Origin: Planctomycetota bacterium
GTDB lineage: Bacteria; Planctomycetota; Planctomycetia; Gemmatales; Gemmataceae
Length of the DNA stretch: 5,148 bases
Direction of reading: 5' to 3'
Assembly: GCA_016200155.1 (NCBI GenBank)
Contig: JACQFG010000420.1
Span: forward strand, 1-5,148
The position numbers were made by a program, and so were the translations under genes. Below the pieces are notes generated by a model, which did not search any database, was not told the origin of the DNA, and saw nothing but the letters and a program-made list of their open reading frames with translations. This document shows, piece after piece, positions 1 through 4,588 of this stretch. Within the stretch, counting starts at the first letter, position 1, and every line of letters starts with the position of its first letter.

Positions 1-1173
1 CGCACCATCAACAGCGAGCTGGAGGCGCTCACGCATGTCGTTTCGCACGACTTGAAGGCGCCGCTGCGGCCGCTGCAAGCTTACAGCCACATCCTCGCGG
101 AGGAGCATGGCGCCGCGCTGGGGCCCGACGGGTTCCAGTATATCAATCACCTGATCCGGGCCAGTCAGCGGCTCGGCGCTTTGATCGACGAGCTGTTGAA
201 CCTGAGCCAGGCGGGGCGCATCACGCATGCCCCCAAGGCGTTCAACCTGATCGAGATCGTGGCGACCGTTCGGCAGGACCTCGTCGGCCTGATCCAGCGC
301 AAGGAGGCGATCGTCCTGACCGAGGGCTCGCTTCCCGACATCGCCGGCGACCCGGTGCGCATCACGCAACTGCTCACCAACCTCGTCGCCAACGGGTTGA
401 AGTACAACCAGAACCCGTCGCCCAAGGTCGTCATCGGCGCCATGCCGTGCCCGGATGAGCTGGCCCGCGTCACCGTCTTCGTGCGCGACAACGGCATCGG
501 CATCGACGCGGCCTTTCACTCGCAGATCTTCGGCATCTTCCGCCGGCTGCACCAGGCCGACGAGTTCGAGGGGACCGGCGCCGGACTCGCCATCTGCAAG
601 AAGATCGTCGAAGGCCACGGCGGCCGCATCTGGGTCGAATCGCAGCCGGGGCAGGGAGCGACTTTCTACTTCACGTTGCCGCGCGTTCCCATCGTCAAGC
701 CCGCCGGCGCCGGCCCGAAGGCCTCGCCCTCCTCGCGGCAACGCAAGACGGCCATCCACTCCGACAGCCCCAACGGCAAGACGCCGCCCCACATCGTCCT
801 CGTCGAGGACCAGGCCGACGTCGGCATGATCATCCAGAAGCTCGGCAAACGCGACGGCCTCGCCATCACCTGGTTCCCCACAGCCGAGGAAGCCTGGGAC
901 TACCTGCGCAGCAATCGCGCCGACCTGTTGCTCTTCGACGTCAACCTGCCCGGCATGGATGGCGTCGAGCTGTGCCGGCGCATCCGCGTGCTCGATCATC
1001 TAAAGGATACGCCGGTTGCGATGTTCACGCCGGACCAGGAAGCGGACAAGCTCGACACCCTGCGCGCTGCCGGCGCCGACTATTTCCTGACGAAGGACTT
1101 GCTGTGCGAACCCGCGCAATGGCAGCAGCGCATCAAGGAATTGCTCGAACAAATCAGCCAGCCATCGCCGTAA
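1..1173 (+). CDS. Sensor histidine kinase with C-terminal receiver domain (hybrid kinase), 5' end cut by window
   Basis: This is a two-component signalling protein. It would autophosphorylate on a histidine and pass phosphate to an aspartate in its own receiver or in a partner. Frame 1 is open from base 1, giving 390 codons. The H-box SHDLKAPL places the phosphoacceptor His at codon 16 (bases 46-48), so the internal TTG at base 52 cannot be the true start and the sensor region lies upstream of the window. HATPase_c motifs follow: N-box NLVANGLKYN (codons 127-136), G1 box DNGIGI (163-168), F-box-like IFGIFRRLH and G2 box GTGAGLA (191-197). A Pro/Ser/Lys-rich linker (about 228-262) leads to a receiver domain (about 263-385) with acidic pair E269-D270, phosphoacceptor D313 (bases 937-939), T343 and K365. 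All catalytic residues are present. The H-box resembles kinases of the phytochrome-like group. No Hpt or DNA-binding output domain is visible. The stimulus is unknown because the sensor part is missing. Confidence 0.95.
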   Translation, partial: RTINSELEALTHVVSHDLKAPLRPLQAYSHILAEEHGAALGPDGFQYINHLIRASQRLGALIDELLNLSQAGRITHAPKAFNLIEIVATVRQDLVGLIQRKEAIVLTEGSLPDIAGDPVRITQLLTNLVANGLKYNQNPSPKVVIGAMPCPDELARVTVFVRDNGIGIDAAFHSQIFGIFRRLHQADEFEGTGAGLAICKKIVEGHGGRIWVESQPGQGATFYFTLPRVPIVKPAGAGPKASPSSRQRKTAIHSDSPNGKTPPHIVLVEDQADVGMIIQKLGKRDGLAITWFPTAEEAWDYLRSNRADLLLFDVNLPGMDGVELCRRIRVLDHLKDTPVAMFTPDQEADKLDTLRAAGADYFLTKDLLCEPAQWQQRIKELLEQISQPSP

Positions 1174-1249
1174 AATCTAAGATGAATAGGGCCCGGGTTG
1201 AGTGGGCCGCATTCGCAGGCACTGCATCTTCTTTGAATGGATGCCTCAC

Positions 1250-1630
1250 ATGATCAGCAAGAAAATCATTGCAGCAATGGTCGTGCTCATGGTCGCCATG
1301 GGGATTGCGATTTACTTTGTGCAAGAATATCGCCCCTTTGACGCCGTGAGTCGATTGGGTTACAACCGCGTCGAATTGGGTATGTCATTGGAAGACGCAG
1401 AGAAAGCAATCGGTTGCCCGCCGGGTAATCATGGGTATCGCCGTAAGGTCAAAGGGGGATCGACGTCCAATTACTTGGAGTGCGTGGAAAGCGCCGGCGC
1501 GCGAGCCAAGGAAGACATGGGCCCACAAATCACTTTGAAATACTGGGCTGGCAGTCACTTTTGGATCGAAATTCTGTTCGACGAAAACAACAAGGTTATC
1601 GGCAAAGCCCTAAATATACCACGTCCATGA
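1250..1630 (+). CDS. Small membrane-anchored hypothetical protein, BamE/SmpA-like fold
   Basis: This encodes 126 residues. The N-terminus is MISKK followed by a hydrophobic stretch (about residues 6-24), read as an uncleaved anchor or signal peptide with the rest outside the cytoplasmic membrane. The segment around residues 40-59 (RVELGMSLEDAEKAIGCPPG) and the final FDENNKVIGKA resemble the repeated helix-strand units of BamE/SmpA-like proteins, in which GM-x(3-4)-E-x(2)-LG-x-PPG is typical; planctomycetes carry many such small proteins. There are two cysteines, C56 and C78. I chose ATG 1250 because it begins directly before the hydrophobic segment; a weak GGA lies 8 bases upstream. ATG 1241 (three residues longer) and GTG 1202 are alternatives. 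Third codon positions are mixed, unlike the G/C-dominated neighbours, which hints at a different origin or weak selection. The gene follows the kinase by 76 bases and could be cotranscribed with it, but no functional link is visible. The specific function is unknown. Confidence 0.75.
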   Translation: MISKKIIAAMVVLMVAMGIAIYFVQEYRPFDAVSRLGYNRVELGMSLEDAEKAIGCPPGNHGYRRKVKGGSTSNYLECVESAGARAKEDMGPQITLKYWAGSHFWIEILFDENNKVIGKALNIPRP

Positions 1631-1673
1631 GGTTGGCTCAGTTGTTGTCCTGAAGCTAATAGCGAATTGACGC

Positions 1674-3131
1674 TTACTCGCCGCCGCCTGTCGACTTTTT
1701 CTTCGCCCGCAGTTCCTCCAGCCGTTTCTTGATCACCGCCTCGTAGCCGCGTTCGACCGGCTCGTAATAGCGGCGGTCCTCCGGCAAGTACGCCTGATCG
1801 ACCCAGCCGCCTTCGAAATCGTGGCTGTACTGATATTCCTCGCCGTGGCCGAACTCCTTCGCGCCTTGATAGTGGGAATCACGCAGATGCGTTGGCACTG
1901 CGAGCGTGCGGCCGTTCTTGACGTCGGCGCGGGCCTTGCCGATCGCAAGGGTGGTGGCGTTCGACTTCGGCGCCGTGGCGATGTAGGCGACGGCCTGGGC
2001 GAGGGCGAGCTGGCATTCGGGCAGGCCGACGAACTCGGTCGCTTGCAGCGCCGCCGCCGCGACGACGAGGGCCTGCGGGTCGGCGTTGCCCACGTCCTCC
2101 GACGCGCAGACGACGACGCGCCGGGCGATGAAGCGCGGGTCCTCGCCGGCTTCGAGCATCCGCGCCAGCCAGTAGATCGCTGCGTCCGGATCGCTGCCGC
2201 GCATACTCTTGATAAATGCGCTGGCCACATCGTAGTGAGCGTCGCCGGTCGGATCGAAGTCCATCACCTTGCGCTGGATCGAATCCTTCGCAACGTCGAG
2301 CGTGAAACGAATCGCCCGTGGTGCGGGCGGCTCGCCAGCACTGCGTTCGCCCTGTCGTTCCCGAGCAGGCGAGCCGCCTGCACCACGAGGCGAGCCGGTC
2401 GTCTCCATCGACAGCACGCCGACTTCCAGAGCGCTGAGCGCCCGCCGCGCATCGCCGTCGCAAATCTCCGCGAGAAAGTCGAGCGCCGTATCGTCCGCTT
2501 GAATATTCCGGTTGCCGAGCCCGCGTTCCTTGTCCGCGATCGCGCGCACCAGCAGCGTCTTGATCTCGTCCTTCGTCAACGGCACAAACGTGAAGATCTG
2601 GCTGCGCGACAACAGCGGCGAGTTGATCGCGAAGAACGGGTTCTGCGTCGTCGCCCCGATCAGGATGATTCGCCCTTCCTCGACGTCCGGCAACAGCACG
2701 TCCTGCTGCGACCGATTGAAGCGATGCAGCTCATCGACGAACAGAATCGTCCGCCGCCCCGCATCGGCCAGTTCCGCCCGCGCCTCCTCCAGCAGCTCGC
2801 GCACCTCTTTGATGCCGACCGCGACTGCATTGGCCTGGCGAAAGACGCACTGCGTATGGTTCGCGATGACATGAGCCAGCGCCGTCTTCCCCGACCCCGG
2901 CGGCCCATAAAAGATCACCGACTGCAACCGATCCGCTTGCAGCAACCGGCGCAGCAGCTTCCCCTCGCCGAGAAAGTGCTCCTGCCCGACGATCTCCTCG
3001 AGCGAGCGCGGCCTCATCCGTGCGGCGAGCGGCTGGGCCTTCTTGAGGTTCGCTTCATGTGCCTGGCGGAAGAGGTCGATGGTGATGGCTCCGTGCGGGG
3101 CGGGGATTGGGCTCCATCTCCATTCTAACAA
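1674..3131 (-). CDS. rarA: Replication-associated recombination protein A (RarA/MgsA), AAA+ ATPase
   Basis: RarA is a cytoplasmic AAA+ ATPase of the clamp-loader/Holliday-junction group that acts at stalled replication forks and interacts with SSB. Numbered from TTG 3131 (485 aa), the motifs run in family order: PLAARMRPRSLEEIVGQEHF (34-53), Walker A GPPGSGKT (76-83), Walker B ILFVDELHRFN (129-139), sensor 1 GATTQNP (159-165), arginine finger SR (175-176), sensor 2 GDARRAL (226-232), then the C-terminal helical and tetramerisation region with DFDPTGDAHYD (291-301) and the family signature SEDVGNADP. The usual length is about 430-450 aa. The excess comes from an in-frame repeat (residues 249-272) and an uncertain N-terminus. 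No in-frame ATG or GTG lies between the upstream hairpin and the family-like start DLFRQ. TTG 3131 sits in a T-run without a ribosome-binding site, whereas ATC 3080 has GGAG 8 bases upstream and would give the expected N-terminus (468 aa). The frame stays open upstream to 3533, but that part overlaps the thioredoxin gene and is not rarA-like. Identity is very secure; the exact start is not. Confidence 0.95.
   Translation of the reverse strand: MLEWRWSPIPAPHGAITIDLFRQAHEANLKKAQPLAARMRPRSLEEIVGQEHFLGEGKLLRRLLQADRLQSVIFYGPPGSGKTALAHVIANHTQCVFRQANAVAVGIKEVRELLEEARAELADAGRRTILFVDELHRFNRSQQDVLLPDVEEGRIILIGATTQNPFFAINSPLLSRSQIFTFVPLTKDEIKTLLVRAIADKERGLGNRNIQADDTALDFLAEICDGDARRALSALEVGVLSMETTGSPRGAGGSPARERQGERSAGEPPAPRAIRFTLDVAKDSIQRKVMDFDPTGDAHYDVASAFIKSMRGSDPDAAIYWLARMLEAGEDPRFIARRVVVCASEDVGNADPQALVVAAAALQATEFVGLPECQLALAQAVAYIATAPKSNATTLAIGKARADVKNGRTLAVPTHLRDSHYQGAKEFGHGEEYQYSHDFEGGWVDQAYLPEDRRYYEPVERGYEAVIKKRLEELRAKKKSTGGGE
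2317..2387. repeat. Inverted repeat inserted in frame within rarA (REP/MITE-like)
   Basis: Two 20-base arms, 2317-2336 and 2368-2387, are reverse complements at 19 of 20 positions and are separated by a 31-base spacer. Each arm has GGCTCGCC/GGCGAGCC at its inner end. Inside rarA the element is translated as residues 249-272, with mirrored halves AGGSPA and AGEPPAP. It falls in the loop after the sensor 2/lid region and before the RFTLDVAKDS segment, where RarA proteins normally have only a short linker. It looks like a mobile palindrome tolerated because it keeps the reading frame. A short extra GGCGAGCC at 2389-2396 may be a degraded part of the same element. That it is mobile is inference; the palindrome itself is directly visible. 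Confidence 0.85.
3089..3092 (-). promoter_or_regulatory. Possible ribosome-binding site GGAG for rarA
   Basis: On the minus strand GGAG lies 8 bases before the in-frame ATC at 3080-3078, which begins the family-like sequence (I/M)DLFRQ. No ATG, GTG or TTG start lies at a suitable distance in this frame. If functional, the motif favours initiation at the non-canonical ATC over the TTG at 3131. The motif is short and could be chance. Confidence 0.35.
3122..3127 (-). promoter_or_regulatory. Possible extended -10 element (TGTTAGAAT) for rarA
   Basis: The minus strand reads TG-T-TAGAAT directly after the T-run of the upstream hairpin. TAGAAT differs from the sigma-70 -10 consensus at one base, and the TGn prefix matches an extended -10 box. 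No recognisable -35 element is found 17 bases upstream, where the hairpin arm lies. Transcription from here would start near 3115, downstream of the TTG at 3131, which would rule that codon out as the rarA start. Prediction only. Confidence 0.3.
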
Positions 3132-3211
3132 AAACGGCGAGCCGAGCCGCGTAAGCGTCCGGTTGAAGATTGTCATCGTCAACCGGACGCTTACGCGGCT
3201 CGGCTCGCCGT
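3127..3211 (-). terminator. Very long GC-rich hairpin plus T-run after the thioredoxin gene (terminator-like)
   Basis: Arms 3134-3166 and 3179-3211 form a perfect 33-base inverted repeat. A further 3 pairs (3168-3170 with 3175-3177) follow after one mismatch, leaving a 4-base loop. Read on the minus strand, the stem is followed at once by TTTTTGTT, the layout of an intrinsic terminator, and it begins 20 bases after the thioredoxin stop codon. The stem is much longer than ordinary terminators and is shared with a second site in the window, so it is both a repeat element and a probable terminator. Confidence 0.7.
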
Positions 3212-3233
3212 CGCTCAATTCTTCTTGCTTGCT
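3127..3233. repeat. Copy 1 of a ~105-base intergenic repeat module
   Basis: The module aligns with 4484-4588. The left flank (AACAAAA, 15 of 17 identical up to the GCGAGCC end), the outer arms (first 20 bases of the left arm identical, right end CGCGGCTCGGCTCGCC identical), a loop GTTGAAGA and the right tail 3213-3233 (19 of 21 identical) are all shared. The inner arms differ between copies. This copy has perfect arms. Neither copy carries an obvious transposase gene, so a non-autonomous REP-like element is likely. Confidence 0.85.
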
Positions 3234-4422
3234 ACTTCTTGTCCCCCAGCAATTTTTCCAGCAGCTTCTCGAGCTGTGGACCGCGGGCGCGGAACGACAC
3301 GACGTTGCCGGCCTGATCGACGAGCACCGGATGCGGGATCGCGGCGACCTTGTAGCGATTGGCGAGCTTGCGGCTGTCCTCGATGTTGATGCACGGCCAA
3401 GGCAGGCCGCGCTTGTCGATGAAGTTGGTGAGCTTTTCGTCGTCGCCGGGGCGGTCGAGGCTGATGCCGATGATCTCGAAACCCTTGCTGTGATACTTGG
3501 CGTAGGCGCTTTGCATGTTGGGCAGCTCGGCAATGCAAGGGCCGCACCAGGTCGCCCAGTAGTCGACGAGAACGACCTTGCCCTTGAGGTTCTTGAGGTC
3601 GAATTCCTTGCCGGTAGTCAGCTTGCCGGTGATGTCGATCGGCTTGCCCAGCAGATCGACGTACCGCAAGGACGTCTCGAAGCGTTTCGCCTGGGCCACC
3701 ACGGCCTTGTTGGAGGCGCTGCCGAAGGTCTTAATGTAATCCTTCAGAACGTCGCGGGCGAGAGCGGGATCGACCTCGGCTTCGAGGGCGAATCGAGACG
3801 CGAGCTGGAAGTCGGCCGCCGTCAGGTCCTCCCCCTTGTCGTGGAAGCGCTTGCTGAGTTCGCGGACCAGATTGGTGCGCTCGTTGCCGGCCAGCGACCC
3901 GAACGTGCTGATGCCGTGCTTGAGATCGGCTTCCTTGAGGGCCGCGGCATCAGTCTCGGGGCTGATCTCGAGCGTGAACTTGCCCGTCATGCCGGCACGA
4001 GCGGTGGTGGCGATGACGCGATACAGCCCTGCCTTGGCGGGCTTGAACGCCACCTGCTTGTTGGCGCTATCGAGCTGATTGCCCTCAGTGTCTTCGAGAA
4101 CGAGGAACGGCCCGAACTTGGCATCGTCGCCGCGCTCGCGCAGTTCGAAGCGATAGGTCTTCCCCTTCTCGAGCTGCACCGCGAACACGCGATAGCGAAA
4201 TCCCCCGAACAGCGGAGCATCGCCCGTCAACTCGCCGTCCTGCGTCGCCTTGCCGTCGACCAGCTTCACCTCGACCGTGTCGGCCGGGAAGCGTGTGCTG
4301 CCGGCTTTCTTCTTGGCTTCGACCTTTTTATCCGCGGACTCAACCGGCGCCGCGGCGCGGCCCAGCAACAGGCCGCAGCCGAGCATCAGGATCGTGGCCC
4401 AAACATTGCGTTTCGTCAACAT
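3232..4422 (-). CDS. Secreted PPC-like domain / TlpA-type thioredoxin fusion protein
   Basis: This encodes 396 residues, probably an envelope thiol-disulfide oxidoreductase. The N-terminus MLTKRNVWATILMLGCGLLL is a signal peptide; a lipobox-like MLGC ends at C16, but cleavage near the AAA at 23-25 is equally possible. Residues about 31-45 are Lys/Ala-rich. Residues about 63-153 (FRYRVFAVQLEKGKTYRFEL, then FGPFLVLED, then AGLYRVIATT) match the beta-sandwich pattern of bacterial pre-peptidase C-terminal (PPC) domains. A helical segment (about 157-250) follows. Residues about 254-394 are a TlpA/AhpC-TSA-type thioredoxin fold with active site WCGPC (292-296), LVDYWATWCGPCIAELP, IIGISLD, and cis-Pro 363 in AIPHPVLVD. 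One extra cysteine is C344. ATG 4422 was chosen because GAGG lies 8 bases upstream and the signal peptide begins there; the frame stays open to 4524 through a repeat that is not part of the gene. The substrate is unknown. It is flanked on both sides by terminator-like repeats, so it is probably monocistronic. Confidence 0.93.
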   Translation of the reverse strand: MLTKRNVWATILMLGCGLLLGRAAAPVESADKKVEAKKKAGSTRFPADTVEVKLVDGKATQDGELTGDAPLFGGFRYRVFAVQLEKGKTYRFELRERGDDAKFGPFLVLEDTEGNQLDSANKQVAFKPAKAGLYRVIATTARAGMTGKFTLEISPETDAAALKEADLKHGISTFGSLAGNERTNLVRELSKRFHDKGEDLTAADFQLASRFALEAEVDPALARDVLKDYIKTFGSASNKAVVAQAKRFETSLRYVDLLGKPIDITGKLTTGKEFDLKNLKGKVVLVDYWATWCGPCIAELPNMQSAYAKYHSKGFEIIGISLDRPGDDEKLTNFIDKRGLPWPCINIEDSRKLANRYKVAAIPHPVLVDQAGNVVSFRARGPQLEKLLEKLLGDKK

Positions 4423-4430
4423 GGTGGCTA

Positions 4431-4434
4431 CCTC
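4431..4434 (-). promoter_or_regulatory. Ribosome-binding site GAGG of the thioredoxin-fusion gene
   Basis: On the minus strand GAGG lies 8 bases upstream of ATG 4422. This spacing, together with the signal peptide that starts at this ATG, decides the start against the longer open frame reaching 4524. Confidence 0.6.
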
Positions 4435-4474
4435 AGCGCGGGTGACAGGGGAGAGTATTTTTGCGGGCGACGAT

Positions 4475-4480
4475 ATTCTA
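4475..4480 (-). promoter_or_regulatory. Possible -10 element TAGAAT upstream of the thioredoxin-fusion gene
   Basis: The minus-strand TAGAAT hexamer differs from the sigma-70 -10 consensus at one base. It lies in a short AT-rich stretch just after the T-rich end of the upstream hairpin and 53 bases before the start codon. No convincing -35 box is present at the usual distance. The same hexamer occupies the matching place after the other hairpin, upstream of rarA. Confidence 0.25.
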
Positions 4481-4483
4481 TGA

Positions 4484-4563
4484 AACAAAACCAGCGAGCC
4501 GAGCCGCGTAAGCCGCCGGGTCATGTTGAAGAGTAACCCGACCGCTCACGCGGCTCGGCTCGC
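4484..4563 (-). terminator. Long GC-rich hairpin plus T-rich run after the TPR gene (terminator-like)
   Basis: Arms 4494-4521 and 4536-4563 pair at 25 of 28 positions around a 14-base loop. On the minus strand the stem starts 6 bases after the TPR gene's stop codon and is followed by GGTTTTGTTT, a terminator-like layout. The three mismatches are internal; the outer 16 bases pair perfectly. Confidence 0.65.
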
Positions 4564-4588
4564 CTAAGCTCAATCCTTCTTGCTCGCT
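4484..4588. repeat. Copy 2 of the ~105-base intergenic repeat module
   Basis: It aligns with 3127-3233 in the same orientation and in the same setting, between two minus-strand genes. Its right tail 4568-4588 matches 3213-3233 at 19 of 21 positions, with the same 3-base spacing from the CGCC end of the stem. Here the tail is coding: it supplies the final residues ASKKD and the TGA of the TPR gene. Confidence 0.85.

Noticed and set aside
455..829. Out-of-frame plus-strand open frame inside the kinase
   Set aside because: It is a Ser/Arg/Pro-rich shadow of the HATPase and linker region.
1171..1183. Possible promoter (TAAAAT/TAAGAT) before the small gene
   Set aside because: No -35 box lies at a sensible distance, and AT-rich hexamers are expected in this short gap.
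1653..1675. Possible terminator between the two convergent genes
   Set aside because: AGCG/CGCT gives only a 4-base stem with no T-run.
1821..3128. Long plus-strand open frame of 435 codons opposite rarA
   Set aside because: It is antisense to an unmistakable RarA; its Arg/Leu/Ala/His-rich translation has no domain and arises from GC-rich codon bias on the other strand.
3132..3533. N-terminal extension of rarA to 619 aa
   Set aside because: It reads through the hairpin and then out of frame within the thioredoxin gene; the Ser/Arg/Thr-rich peptide is unlike any RarA.
3215..3547. 110-residue minus-strand frame ending ASKKN
   Set aside because: It overlaps the thioredoxin domain in another frame. 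Its ending resembles the TPR gene only because both lie in the same repeat tail.
4423..4524. 34-residue upstream extension of the thioredoxin-fusion protein
   Set aside because: It would place a repeat-derived peptide before a clean signal peptide that has its own ATG and GAGG.
3043..4536. Plus-strand open frame of 497 codons opposite the thioredoxin-fusion gene
   Set aside because: It is a mirror of the real gene across both hairpins; its low-complexity Leu/Ala/Gly/Glu composition lacks recognisable motifs.
3127..4588. The two repeat copies as ends of a composite transposon carrying the thioredoxin gene
   Set aside because: They are in the same orientation, carry no transposase and show no target-site duplication, and their position after each gene's stop fits a terminator-like repeat better.
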